From: Mycobacterium sp. DL
GTDB lineage: Bacteria; Actinomycetota; Actinomycetes; Mycobacteriales; Mycobacteriaceae
Direction: 5' to 3'
Length of the DNA: 64,000 nt
NCBI RefSeq assembly: GCF_039729195.1
Contig: NZ_CP155796.1
Coordinates: 3,162,001-3,226,000, forward strand
Shown: piece after piece, positions 37,594 to 45,818 of the stretch
Layout: every line of letters begins with the position of its first letter
Numbering within the stretch: position 1 is the stretch's first letter
Position numbers and translations under genes: made by a program
The notes under the pieces: generated by a model
Databases searched by the model: none
What the model saw: the letters and a program-made list of their open reading frames with translations, nothing else
What the model was told of the DNA's origin: nothing

Positions 37594-37989
37594 TCACGGC
37601 TCTGCTTCGTGACCCGATCGGCCATGAGTGCGGCGTCGTTCCTTCATGCGTTTCTCGTGGAGGTGGCGGGCGCCCTCGAGGAGTTCCTCACGCGCCTGCC
37701 GCTCGTGTTCGCGAAACCGCGACCAGTAGGTGTCGTCGAACTCCTCGACGACCTGGAAGGTCCACCGGCCCTCGATCACGTTGCGGCCGACCAGATCGGT
37801 CTCCAGCCGTTCGGCGACGGCGTCGTCGCCGGACCGGCGCAACGCGTCGCACGCCTCGCCGAGCAACAAGTCGGCGTGGCCCATCAGTTGGTGGAACGAG
37901 TACAGATGCCCTCTGGCGCGTTCGACGTACTCCAGTGCCTCGGTCACCTTGCCGACGCCTTCGACGGTCTCATCGCTCGCATCACTCAT
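37594..37989 (-). CDS. Conserved hypothetical helical protein
   Basis: 131 residues, cytoplasmic, all-helical, rich in Glu, Arg and His. GHLYSFHQLMGHADLLLGEACDALRRSGDDAVAERLETDLVGRNVIEGRWTFQVVEEFDDTYW has the look of a small helical bundle with several His/Asp that could bind metal, then a charged tail (HLHEKRMKERRRTHGR). The family is not one I can name. Start ATG chosen (MSDASDETVEG). It sits between the SRPBCC gene and the P450 in a tight operon, so it may assist that oxidative step; this is inference. Confidence 0.75.
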   Translation of the reverse strand: MSDASDETVEGVGKVTEALEYVERARGHLYSFHQLMGHADLLLGEACDALRRSGDDAVAERLETDLVGRNVIEGRWTFQVVEEFDDTYWSRFREHERQAREELLEGARHLHEKRMKERRRTHGRSGHEAEP

Positions 37990-38025
37990 CGGGGCGAGAT
38001 ACCCGCTTGCTGCGGCCGACAACCG

Positions 38026-38487
38026 TCAGTCCGACTCCGCTTCCACCACCGCCTTGATGCGCTCGAGGGTCTTTCGCATGTCCCTGATGTTGCGGCGCCG
38101 ACGGAGTTGGCCGCCCATGAGCGAGAACAATGACATCAGCGGATTCTCGTCGAGCCGGAACGACTCCGTGACCTCGGTGACCGACCCAGAGGGCGTCAGC
38201 CGATAGTGCCAGTTGTTGACCGCCCGGTCGCCGACGAGCACCTCGAATCCGAACTCCCTGCCGGGATCGCAGGCGGTCACCCGGCATGTCGTCCAATAGA
38301 CGGGGCCGATCTCATTGCGGCGCACGTGCCCCCGGAAGCGGGCCCCCAGCGCCGGGCCCGCGGCGCCGTCGAGCCATTCCGCCTCGAACACCTCGGGCGA
38401 GAACTTCCCGGTGTTGCGGACGTCGGCGATCAGTTCCCAGATCCGCTCCGCCGGCGCCTCCATCGACACCGTCACCGAACCTTGCAT
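38026..38487 (-). CDS. SRPBCC family protein (polyketide cyclase/dehydrase-like)
   Basis: 153-residue START-like protein: MQGSVTVSMEAPAERIWELIADVRNTGKFSPEVFEAEWLDGAAG and strands GPVYWTTCRVTACDPGREFGFEVLVG, ending in a helical VVEAESD tail. The fold binds hydrophobic small molecules or lipids. The start ATG gives the family's usual N-terminus. Third in the five-gene operon with the serine hydrolase lipoprotein and the P450; ligand handling for the P450 substrate is a reasonable guess. Confidence 0.85.
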   Translation of the reverse strand: MQGSVTVSMEAPAERIWELIADVRNTGKFSPEVFEAEWLDGAAGPALGARFRGHVRRNEIGPVYWTTCRVTACDPGREFGFEVLVGDRAVNNWHYRLTPSGSVTEVTESFRLDENPLMSLFSLMGGQLRRRRNIRDMRKTLERIKAVVEAESD

Positions 38488-38506
38488 CGTCGGACTCCTC
38501 GTCACC

Positions 38507-39676
38507 TCAGTTGAGCGTGTACACGTGGTCGGGGGTCAGCGCCCGGGTGATCGCTGTGGCCAGCACGGTCCCTGGTTCTGCGTCACCGAACGGGATGTCG
38601 GTGTTGATGAGAATGACCAACGCAGTGCGGTTTTCGGGCAGGTAGACCGAAACGGTCTGGTATCCGGGCAGGCTGCCGTTGTGCCCGATCCACCCGCCGA
38701 GGGTGAACAGCCCCATGCCGTAGCCGTCCTGCGGCGGCAGCCCCGGGGCCGCGACGGTCTCGAGGCGCTGCGCCTGCATCTGCGGAGTCAGAAGCGTTCC
38801 CGTGGCCAGCGCCGGTGCCCAGACCCGCATGTCATGGAGCGTGGAGATCATCGCTCCCGCCGCCCACGCCCAGGAAGGGTTCCAGTCGGTGGCGGTGGTT
38901 TCCCCGCCGTCGGCGGTCTGTGTGGTGTAACCCTCGGCGTGCGCCTCGGGGAAGTAGGAGTCGGCGGGAAAATGGGTCTGGCTCATGCCCAGCGGCCCGA
39001 GGATGTGGCCTTTGATGTATTCGGCAAGTGCCTGCCCGGTGACTCTCTCCACCAGCAGGCCCAACAGGACCGTGTTGGTGTTGGAGTACTCGAAGCCCTC
39101 GCCGGGTGCGAAGGTCGCGGGTTCGGCGAACGCGAACCCGAGCAGATCCTGAGGCGTGAAGGAGCGCTGCGGATCGTCGAACAGTGCCTGCTGGAACGCT
39201 GGGCTCGCCGAGTAGTTGGCCAGGCCGCTCTGCATCCGGGCGAGTTGGCGCACCGTGATCTCACCGCCGCGGGGAACTCCGGTCACGTACTCGCCGATAC
39301 GGTCATCCAGCCCGATCTTGCCCTCGTCGGCAAGGATCAGGGCCGCTGTGACGGTGAAGGTCTTGGTCTGGCTCCCAATCCGGCTGTAGAGATCGGCCTT
39401 CATCGGAGCCCGCGTCTTCTTGTCGGCAACTCCGAAAGCGCGCACGTAGTCACCCTCGGGCCCCCAGATCCCCACGATCGCGCCGGGGATCTCTGCGTGG
39501 TCCATGGCCCGGCTGACGACGCCGTTCAGTCGCGCGGTGACATCGGCGTCCATCGTCGTCGCCGGTACTGAATCCGCGGCCGGCGGTTCCTCCTGGCGCG
39601 TTTCACCAGGGGACCCGGCGCATCCTGTCGCAGCCAACATCAGCACCAGGACCAGGGAACAGACCCGAGCAATCAT
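38507..39676 (-). CDS. Beta-lactamase/serine hydrolase family lipoprotein
   Basis: 389-residue exported protein with signal peptide and lipobox (LVLMLAATGCAGS), so membrane-anchored outside the cytoplasm. The class C beta-lactamase-type catalytic motifs are SQTK (SxxK) near residue 98, YSN in EYSNTNTV near 195, and HNG in IGHNGSLPG near 350. Such mycobacterial lipoproteins (LpqP/LpqK-like by general layout) are esterases or DD-peptidases rather than strong beta-lactamases. Second gene of the five-gene operon. Confidence 0.88.
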   Translation of the reverse strand: MIARVCSLVLVLMLAATGCAGSPGETRQEEPPAADSVPATTMDADVTARLNGVVSRAMDHAEIPGAIVGIWGPEGDYVRAFGVADKKTRAPMKADLYSRIGSQTKTFTVTAALILADEGKIGLDDRIGEYVTGVPRGGEITVRQLARMQSGLANYSASPAFQQALFDDPQRSFTPQDLLGFAFAEPATFAPGEGFEYSNTNTVLLGLLVERVTGQALAEYIKGHILGPLGMSQTHFPADSYFPEAHAEGYTTQTADGGETTATDWNPSWAWAAGAMISTLHDMRVWAPALATGTLLTPQMQAQRLETVAAPGLPPQDGYGMGLFTLGGWIGHNGSLPGYQTVSVYLPENRTALVILINTDIPFGDAEPGTVLATAITRALTPDHVYTLN

Positions 39677-39687
39677 CGCCCTTCACA

Positions 39688-39903
39688 CTATTCGCGATCG
39701 GGCTCGGATTCGTCCAAAGGCACCTCGATCGCCTGTTCGATCAGATCGGCTTCGCTGGCCTGCCAGTCGCGATCCGACGAAACCCGTTGCGCGTCGGGCC
39801 AGGCATCCGAGTCGACGTCGTCGATGGGGCGATGTTGATCGGCCAGGTCGGCCACGTCGGCTTCGGCGGCGTCACCGAGCGGGCTGGGGTCTGGTGTCGT
39901 CAT
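39688..39903 (-). CDS. Small acidic conserved hypothetical protein
   Basis: 71 residues, strongly acidic, probably intrinsically disordered (DAAEADVADLADQHRPIDDVDSDAWPDAQ) with a C-terminal helix-like ASEADLIEQAIEVPLDESEPDRE. The ATG has an AGGAGGA ribosome site with 8-nt spacing; an upstream in-frame GTG is too close to it. First gene of the five-gene minus-strand operon, 11 nt before the serine hydrolase. Function unknown; similar small acidic proteins occur across mycobacteria. Confidence 0.7.
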   Translation of the reverse strand: MTTPDPSPLGDAAEADVADLADQHRPIDDVDSDAWPDAQRVSSDRDWQASEADLIEQAIEVPLDESEPDRE

Positions 39904-40209
39904 GGGCACTCCTCCTGCTTGCGGTGACGTACGGACGGCATCGTGAGCACGATCCGTGGTCGCGGATACCCGTTTGGGCTACGGCCACGCGCGCACCAGT
40001 GTGAGAGTCGCCGCATCGCCGGGACGCGGCCAACCGTTCGTTTTTTGTCACCGCTGACCGTTGCTGCGCGACGCCACCTGGTGATTCACTGGTGTCACTG
40101 ACCCTCGGGTAGTGTGCGTGAATTGCGCAGACGATGAGACAGGCCCTCAGACCGGGCGGGGCCGACCATCGACCATCGACCAACATCCCGAATCTCAAAG
40201 GCGTGTAAT
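39904..40209. other. Divergent intergenic region before mycolic acid synthase
   Basis: About 305 nt without a gene. It includes an imperfect tandem repeat of GACCATC (40164-40182) and a GGGTAT hexamer read towards the acidic-protein gene (near 39968) but no convincing -35 partner. The Shine-Dalgarno AAAGG for the TTG start of the next gene is at 40197-40201. Confidence 0.5.
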
Positions 40210-41094
40210 TTGCCAGAAATCACCGAAGGCGTTCAGAACCTGAAGCCTCACTTCGAAGACGTGCAGTCGCATTACGACCTGTCGGACGACTTCTACCGGT
40301 TGTTCCTCGACCCGACGCAGACGTACAGCTGCGCGTACTTCGAGCGCGACGACATGACGCTCGAAGAGGCGCAGATAGCCAAGATCGACCTGTCCCTCGG
40401 AAAGCTCGGGCTGGAGCCCGGGATGACGTTGCTCGACATCGGTTGCGGCTGGGGTGCCACTTTGCTGCGTGCGATCGAGAAGTACGACGTGAACGTGGTC
40501 GGACTCACGTTGAGCCGCAACCAGCAGGCCCACGTCCAGCAGCTTCTCGACAAGCAGGACAGCCCGCGGTCGAAGAAGGTTCTGCTCCAGGGGTGGGAGC
40601 AATTCGACGAGCCCGTCGACCGCATCGTCTCGATCGGCGCTTTCGAGCACTTCGGGCGAGATCGCTACGACGAGTTCTTCAAGATGGCCTACCGGGTGCT
40701 GCCCTCCGACGGCGTGATGATGCTGCACACCATCATCAAGCCCACCGACGAGGAGTTCACCGATCGCGGGCTGAAGCTGACGATGAGCATCGTGCGGTTC
40801 TCGAAGTTCATCATGGACCAGATCTTCCCGGGCGGAGACCTGCCCAAGCCCACCACGGTCGAGGAGCACGCGTCCAAGGCGGGGTTCCGGCTCACGCGCG
40901 AGCAGCGGCTGCGACTCCATTACGCGAAGACCCTCGACATCTGGGCAGATGCATTGCGGTCACGGGAGGACGACGCTGTCGCCATCCAGTCCCGCGAGGT
41001 CTACGACCGCTACATGAAGTACCTCACGGGCTGCGCGGATCTGTTCCGCGATGGCTACACCGACATCTGTCAGTTCACCCTTCAGAAGGGCTGA
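40210..41094 (+). CDS. Cyclopropane mycolic acid synthase family methyltransferase
   Basis: 294-residue SAM-dependent enzyme that adds cyclopropane or methyl groups to double bonds in meromycolate chains. The SAM site is [31 protein letters not shown] near residues 75-105; family signatures include [51 protein letters not shown] (active-site Glu/His region) and TLDIWADAL...[18 protein letters not shown] start with an AAAGG ribosome site 8 nt away. PcaA, MmaA2, CmaA and UmaA share these motifs, so I do not assign a symbol. Confidence 0.93.
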   Translation: MPEITEGVQNLKPHFEDVQSHYDLSDDFYRLFLDPTQTYSCAYFERDDMTLEEAQIAKIDLSLGKLGLEPGMTLLDIGCGWGATLLRAIEKYDVNVVGLTLSRNQQAHVQQLLDKQDSPRSKKVLLQGWEQFDEPVDRIVSIGAFEHFGRDRYDEFFKMAYRVLPSDGVMMLHTIIKPTDEEFTDRGLKLTMSIVRFSKFIMDQIFPGGDLPKPTTVEEHASKAGFRLTREQRLRLHYAKTLDIWADALRSREDDAVAIQSREVYDRYMKYLTGCADLFRDGYTDICQFTLQKG

Positions 41095-41102
41095 ACCGGT
41101 AG

Positions 41103-42182
41103 TCAGCGAGCGGGCCCGGCGTCGCGGTACGAGCGCGCCGGCTGCCCCGGTTCGGCATCGGCCGCGTCCCGGCGCCGCGCGGCCATGCCGGCGAGAGCCT
41201 CGAACACCACCCGGTGCGCAGCGTTGACCGTCAGTTCGGCGTGGTCGTAGGCAGGTGCCACCTCGACCACGTCCACCCCGGCGACGTCGTGCTCGTAGCA
41301 GAGTTGGCGCACCATCCTCAGAAGGTCCGCGCTGGTGATGCCACCAGGCTCCGGGGTGCCGGTGCCCGGCGCGTGCGCGGGGTCGAGCACGTCGATGTCG
41401 ACCGAGACGTAGAGCTTGTCGGCTTTGGCGAGCGCCTCGCTCACCGCGTCGCGCATGACCTCCTTGAAGCCGCGCTCCCAGATCTCCTGCATGGTGTGCC
41501 AGGTCATGCCTTGCTCGAGCATCCACTCGAAGGTGTCCTGCGGCGGCCAGTAACCGCGCAGTCCGACCTGCACGAAATGGGTTCCGGGCACTGCGCCGGA
41601 CTCGATCAGCCGACGCATCGGGGTGCCGTGGCTGGCGAGGTTGCCCTCGATCTCGTCGGCGGTGTCGGCGTGCGCATCGAAGTGAACGATGCCGACGTTG
41701 CCGTACCCGTGGACGTCGGCCACCGCCGTGGCTGCGGGCCACGTGATCGAATGGTCACCGCCGAGGATGACCGGCACGATCCCGCGCTCGGCCAGGGTGC
41801 GGACGCGTTCGCGAATGTTGTTGTGCGACACCTCAGTCTGCCCGTGCGGGCAATAGGCGTCGCCGAAATCGACGACCTCCAGCCAGTCGAAGATCTCCAG
41901 TCCGAGATCCATGTGGTACGAGCCGGGCTCATAGGCCGTGGCGCGGATGGCCCGTGGACCGAAACGCGCCCCGGGCCGGTTGGTGGTCCCGATGTCGAAC
42001 GGCGCACCGACGATGGCCGCATCCGGTTTCCACGCATCGAGCTGCTCGACCTCGGTCAAGAACGGCCGGTGCCCGAACGACACGAGACCGGCGTAGGCCA
42101 GGTCGAGTTGCTCGGCCATTCCCGGCGGAATCTCGCGATGGTGGTCGTGATCGTGGCCCATGCGCATGACCGTACCGCTCAT
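41103..42182 (-). CDS. Ureohydrolase (agmatinase/guanidino-acid hydrolase type)
   Basis: 359-residue Mn-dependent ureohydrolase with all metal motifs: ILGGDHSITWPA, HFDAHADTAD and SVDIDVLDPAHAPGTG, plus ITSADLLRMVR. It would cleave agmatine, guanidinobutyrate or a similar guanidine to urea and an amine. The N-terminus is His/Asp-rich (MRMGHDHDHHREIPPG). Start is uncertain: ATG at 42182 directly abuts a perfect hairpin, and ATGs five and seven codons on are possible. Convergent end 8 nt from the mycolic acid synthase gene. Confidence 0.88.
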   Translation of the reverse strand: MSGTVMRMGHDHDHHREIPPGMAEQLDLAYAGLVSFGHRPFLTEVEQLDAWKPDAAIVGAPFDIGTTNRPGARFGPRAIRATAYEPGSYHMDLGLEIFDWLEVVDFGDAYCPHGQTEVSHNNIRERVRTLAERGIVPVILGGDHSITWPAATAVADVHGYGNVGIVHFDAHADTADEIEGNLASHGTPMRRLIESGAVPGTHFVQVGLRGYWPPQDTFEWMLEQGMTWHTMQEIWERGFKEVMRDAVSEALAKADKLYVSVDIDVLDPAHAPGTGTPEPGGITSADLLRMVRQLCYEHDVAGVDVVEVAPAYDHAELTVNAAHRVVFEALAGMAARRRDAADAEPGQPARSYRDAGPAR

Positions 42183-42201
42183 CGGGCCGCTGAACGGCCC
42201 G
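42183..42201. promoter_or_regulatory. Hairpin abutting the ureohydrolase start
   Basis: Perfect inverted repeat CGGGCCG-CTGAA-CGGCCCG, immediately upstream of the ATG at 42182 and 3 nt from the end of the thioesterase gene at 42205. It could act as an upstream gene's terminator, or mask the ribosome site of the ureohydrolase. Confidence 0.5.
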
Positions 42202-42204
42202 AAG

Positions 42205-42627
42205 TCATCGAGTGGCCGTACCGCTCAGCGCATCCCGCAGCGAAGGGGGAATCGGCCGCTTCGTCCAGTCCTCGGTCGACACCAGCACGTACACGTTGTG
42301 CCCTTCGACCGCCAACTGCTCCTCGGCCCCTTCACTGCTGCGATGCACGCCGAAGGCGATGGTGAAACTCGTCGAGCCGATCCGCACACAATCCGCGGTG
42401 ACCCGCACCGAATCCCGCCACCGGACCGATGCCCGGTAGTCGATCTCGCTGTGCACCACCTGGAAGTCGTACCCGGTGGCCATCAGGTCCGGGTACGCGA
42501 GACCAAGATCCTCCAGGAGACCGGTGCACGCCTCGTCGAACCAGGTCAGGTAGTGGCCGTTGAACACCACACCCTGTTGGTCCACCTCGGCGTAGCGGGG
42601 CACGATCGGCAGCGAGAATGCGCTCAC
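42205..42627 (-). CDS. Acyl-CoA thioesterase (hotdog fold, 4-HBT-like)
   Basis: 140-residue single hotdog domain. The YbgC/4HBT signature is at residues 10-35: VPRYAEVDQQGVVFNGHYLTWFDEACTGLLEDLG, with the catalytic Asp in AEVDQQG. The beta-sheet follows (DYRASVRWRDSVRVTADCVRIGSTSFTIAFGVHR). Probably hydrolyses an acyl-CoA. Of two GTG candidates, the one at 42627 is preferred: it has an AAGG ribosome site 8 nt upstream. Divergent from the PLP dehydratase gene and just upstream of the ureohydrolase on the same strand. Confidence 0.88.
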   Translation of the reverse strand: MSAFSLPIVPRYAEVDQQGVVFNGHYLTWFDEACTGLLEDLGLAYPDLMATGYDFQVVHSEIDYRASVRWRDSVRVTADCVRIGSTSFTIAFGVHRSSEGAEEQLAVEGHNVYVLVSTEDWTKRPIPPSLRDALSGTATR

Positions 42628-42689
42628 TCGCGTCACCTTAGCGACGGACCCCGGGTGAACATGCCGAGCGACTGGACGAGACTCGACCC

Positions 42690-43652
42690 ATGACGCTCGT
42701 GACGATCGATGACATCCGCGCAGCCGCCGACCGTATCCGGCCCCACGTCGTGCGGACTCCGCTGCTGGCGGCGCGGTGGGGAGACGACGACCGGCCACTG
42801 TGGGTCAAACCCGAGAACCTGCAGCCCATCGGCGCATTCAAGGTCCGCGGCGCCTTCAACGCCATCGCCGCGATGACCAGCACCGGCGCGAGGCCGCCGG
42901 CCGTGGTGGCCTACTCGAGCGGCAACCATGCGCAGGCGGTGGCCTACGCCGCGGCCACCTACGGTCTGCCGGCACACATCGTGATGCCCGAGGAAACTCC
43001 GAGCGTCAAGGTCCGGGCAACTCGGGAGTACGGGGCCAATGTGGTGCTGTGTGCGGCGGGGGAGCGGGAGGCCGAAGCGGCCAGGGTCGTGGCCGACACC
43101 GGCGGGGTGCTGATCCCACCGTTCGACCATCCCGATGTGATCGCCGGGCAGGGCACGATCGGCCTCGAGATCGCCGCTGACCTGCCGGCGGTGCACAACG
43201 TGCTGATTCCGGTCAGCGGCGGTGGGCTGGCGTCGGGCATCGGCGTCGCGGTCAGGGCGCTGTGCCCGGCGGCGAAGATCTTCGGGGTGGAGCCCGAATT
43301 GGCCGCCGACACCACCGAGGCGATGGCCCTCGGGCACCGCGTGGACTGGTCCATCGAGGACCGCAACCGCACGATCGCCGACGGCCTGCGCTCACAGCCG
43401 TCGGATCTGACGTTCACGCATCTGCAGCAGGTGCTCGACGGGATGATCACCGTTTCGGAAGATGAAATCCGTTCTGCGGTAGGCGATTTGGCGTACCGCG
43501 CCCACCTCGTCAGCGAGCCCAGCGGAGCGGTGGCGCTGGCCGCCTACCGACAGGGTGCCACCCCGCCGGGTGCCACCGTGGTGATCCTGTCCGGCGGCAA
43601 CATCGAACCGGCACTGCTGCAGCAGATCCTCGCCGAGCGATCGCCCGGCTGA
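42690..43652 (+). CDS. Threonine/serine ammonia-lyase family PLP enzyme
   Basis: 320-residue fold-type II PLP enzyme. The Schiff-base Lys is in IGAFKVRGAFNAI near residue 52, the substrate loop is SSGNHAQAVAYAA, and the phosphate-binding Gly loop is VSGGGLASGIG near 180. It lacks the C-terminal ACT-like regulatory domain of biosynthetic IlvA, so it resembles catabolic threonine dehydratase or serine racemase. Reaction: Ser/Thr to 2-oxoacid plus ammonia. ATG start 62 nt from the divergent thioesterase. Confidence 0.87.
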   Translation: MTLVTIDDIRAAADRIRPHVVRTPLLAARWGDDDRPLWVKPENLQPIGAFKVRGAFNAIAAMTSTGARPPAVVAYSSGNHAQAVAYAAATYGLPAHIVMPEETPSVKVRATREYGANVVLCAAGEREAEAARVVADTGGVLIPPFDHPDVIAGQGTIGLEIAADLPAVHNVLIPVSGGGLASGIGVAVRALCPAAKIFGVEPELAADTTEAMALGHRVDWSIEDRNRTIADGLRSQPSDLTFTHLQQVLDGMITVSEDEIRSAVGDLAYRAHLVSEPSGAVALAAYRQGATPPGATVVILSGGNIEPALLQQILAERSPG

Positions 43653-43752
43653 TTTGACAGGTGTGCAATGTCGGGTGGTCAGCAGGTAGGGTCACCCGGG
43701 ATTCCGTCACACGATCTGTCGAAAGGATCGTGGACGCGCGAAGGAGTGTTTT

Positions 43753-45033
43753 GTGGACGCGGTACTCGGCTTGTCGGTGACACCGTCTGCCGTCGGACTG
43801 GTCCTGGTGGAGGGGCAGGACGCCGACGGCGTGACGATGGACGGGGACGGCTTCGAGGTGCTCGCCGGCGGGGCATCGAGCGCGCTCCGGACCTCGGAGC
43901 AGGCTGCCGCCGCGGTGCTGCGCACCGAGGCGCTCGCCGCGGACCGCGGTCACCGCGTGCACTCCATCGGCGTGACCTGGAGCGACGACGCGGATACCGA
44001 GGCATCACTGCTGTTGAAGTCGCTGAGCGACTCCGGTTTCGACAACATCGTGCCGGTGCGGCTGTCGGAGGCCACCGACGCACTGGCCCGCGGCATCGCC
44101 GAGGTGACGGGCTACCAGACCACTGCGGTCTGCGTCATCGAGCCCGAACACCTGATTGCGTTGGTCGTGCAGACCGACGAAGGCGCGGTGCAGACCGCGG
44201 TCAACCACACCGTCGTGACCGAAGAAGACCTAGTCGGCTGGCTGAGCGCGGTGTTCACCAAGGCGGACTGGCAGCCCGAGGCCCTTGTGCTCGTCGGCTC
44301 CGCCGAGGACCTCGACGGTTTGCTGCCCGTCCTCGAGGATGCGCTGGCGGTGCCCGTGTTCACACCCGCCGAGGCCCAGTTGGCACTGGCGCGCGGGGCA
44401 GCCCTGGCGTGTGCGCAGAGCAGCGAGTTCCGGTTCGACGGCGAATACGCGGGTGCCCCCGCCGACAGTGCCGGACCGGTTGCCGCCCGGCGCGGATTCG
44501 GGCGCTTCGCACAGTCGGGGCCGGCCGCGGCACTGGCCGCAGGTGTTGTCACCTTTGTGGCGTCCGCGTCCGCGGCGCTGGCCTTGCTTGCGGCCCCCGA
44601 GCAGTCGGCTTCCCCGTCACGTCCAGCAGTCGACGCGTCCACGCAGACGCCTGCCGCGGTCCGCGCGCCCGCGCCGATGCGGCCGCCGCCGCCCGCGCCG
44701 GTCGTCGAGGCGGCGCCCCCACCCGCGCCCGAGACGCCGCCCATCGTCGAGGCCGAGCCGATCCCCGAGGTCGCCCCGATCGCCGAAGACGCCCCGGTTC
44801 TGGAGGCCGTGCCGCCGCAGGACGGCATCCCGGTGGCACCGCCCCCGCTCGAAGCGGCCCCGCCGGGGATGCCGCCACCGGGCGTGGCCCCGCCGCCGGT
44901 CCCCGAGGAGCGGCCGGGCATCCTGGATCGGATCCGCGAGAGACTCTCCGGTGTGGGCGACGGCCAACCCGAACCTGCCGCCGTACCGCCACCTCCGCCG
45001 CCTGTCGCACCCTTGCCGCCGCCACCACAGTAG
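43753..45033 (+). CDS. DUF7159-like ASKHA-fold protein with TM helix and proline-rich tail
   Basis: 426 residues. The N-terminal 215 residues (MDAVLGLSVTPSAVGLVLVEGQDADG...) resemble the actin/Hsp70-like DUF7159 domain seen in mycobacterial proteins such as Rv0312 and Rv2264c (recalled similarity). One TM helix follows (AALAAGVVTFVASASAALALLAA, about 258-280), then about 145 Pro/Ala/Glu-rich residues probably exposed outside the cytoplasm. GTG start with a GAAGGAG ribosome site. The role is unknown; a membrane-linked sensor or envelope protein is plausible. Confidence 0.78.
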   Translation: MDAVLGLSVTPSAVGLVLVEGQDADGVTMDGDGFEVLAGGASSALRTSEQAAAAVLRTEALAADRGHRVHSIGVTWSDDADTEASLLLKSLSDSGFDNIVPVRLSEATDALARGIAEVTGYQTTAVCVIEPEHLIALVVQTDEGAVQTAVNHTVVTEEDLVGWLSAVFTKADWQPEALVLVGSAEDLDGLLPVLEDALAVPVFTPAEAQLALARGAALACAQSSEFRFDGEYAGAPADSAGPVAARRGFGRFAQSGPAAALAAGVVTFVASASAALALLAAPEQSASPSRPAVDASTQTPAAVRAPAPMRPPPPAPVVEAAPPPAPETPPIVEAEPIPEVAPIAEDAPVLEAVPPQDGIPVAPPPLEAAPPGMPPPGVAPPPVPEERPGILDRIRERLSGVGDGQPEPAAVPPPPPPVAPLPPPPQ

Positions 45034-45079
45034 GAGTGCCCGCGGGCGCGACGGCGTCGCAACGTTTACGCTCGCGGGG

Positions 45080-45703
45080 GTGAGCCAGCCTGTCGCACCG
45101 CCCGGAACAGCGATCCTGCGCACCGCACTGCGTGTCGCGATCATCCTGTCCGTGGTGGCAGCGGTGGCGATAGTGGCGGTGACCTCGGAACGGGGCGTGT
45201 GGTGGCGGCTGATCACCTTCACCTACCAGGCCAACCTGCTCGCCGCCGGGTACTACCTGTGGACGCTGGTGTCGCCACGTGCGGACTCCCGGGTCGGGGT
45301 GCGCGGCGCGATCGTGCTCTACGTGGTGCTGGCCGGCGTCGTCTGGAACCTGTTCCTGACAGACCACAGCATGGGATACACACCCGCAAACCTGCTGCTG
45401 CACGTCGTGGTGCCGGTTCTCGCACTGACCGACTGGTTGCTCGTCGGCCGTGGGATGGCGAGGGTTTCGTGGTGGCAACCGCTCGCCTGGTTGGTCTACC
45501 CCGCCGCATATCTCGCGCTGGCACTGCTGGTGCTCAACAGGTTCGGCCGACGGGCGCCCTATTTCTTCCTGGATCCCGCTACCGTCGGCGCCGCCGCGGT
45601 GGCGATCAACGTCGGTGCGCTGGCCGGGTGTGTGCTGGCTGTCGGTTACGCGTTGCTGGCAGCCCACCGCGCCGCCGCCACTGCGATCGTCGACACGCCG
45701 TGA
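45080..45703 (+). CDS. Pr6Pr-type integral membrane protein
   Basis: 207-residue polytopic membrane protein with six predicted TM helices (for example LRVAIILSVVAAVAIVAVTS, LLLHVVVPVLALTDWLLV and PLAWLVYPAAYLALALLVLN). The pattern ITFTYQANLL and LTDHSMGYTPANLLLHVVVP is that of Pr6Pr (FAR-17a/AIG1-like) family proteins. No enzymatic role is known in bacteria. The GTG (MSQPVAPPGT) is the natural start; a longer frame extends upstream in the proline-rich gene but is an out-of-frame shadow. Confidence 0.8.
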   Translation: MSQPVAPPGTAILRTALRVAIILSVVAAVAIVAVTSERGVWWRLITFTYQANLLAAGYYLWTLVSPRADSRVGVRGAIVLYVVLAGVVWNLFLTDHSMGYTPANLLLHVVVPVLALTDWLLVGRGMARVSWWQPLAWLVYPAAYLALALLVLNRFGRRAPYFFLDPATVGAAAVAINVGALAGCVLAVGYALLAAHRAAATAIVDTP

Positions 45704-45818
45704 AACGTTCCGACGTGCGAATTCGATAAGCGATCAGAAGCAAGAAGAATCCACCCACCAAGTCGCCGGGCAACGCTTTCGCCCGCGCCGAACTCGGACG
45801 ACGAACTAGGATGGCAAC

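Noticed and set aside
43654..43692. TTGACA as a promoter for the DUF7159-like gene
   Set aside because: The only -10-like hexamer (TAGGGT) is 27 nt away, too far for a standard promoter.
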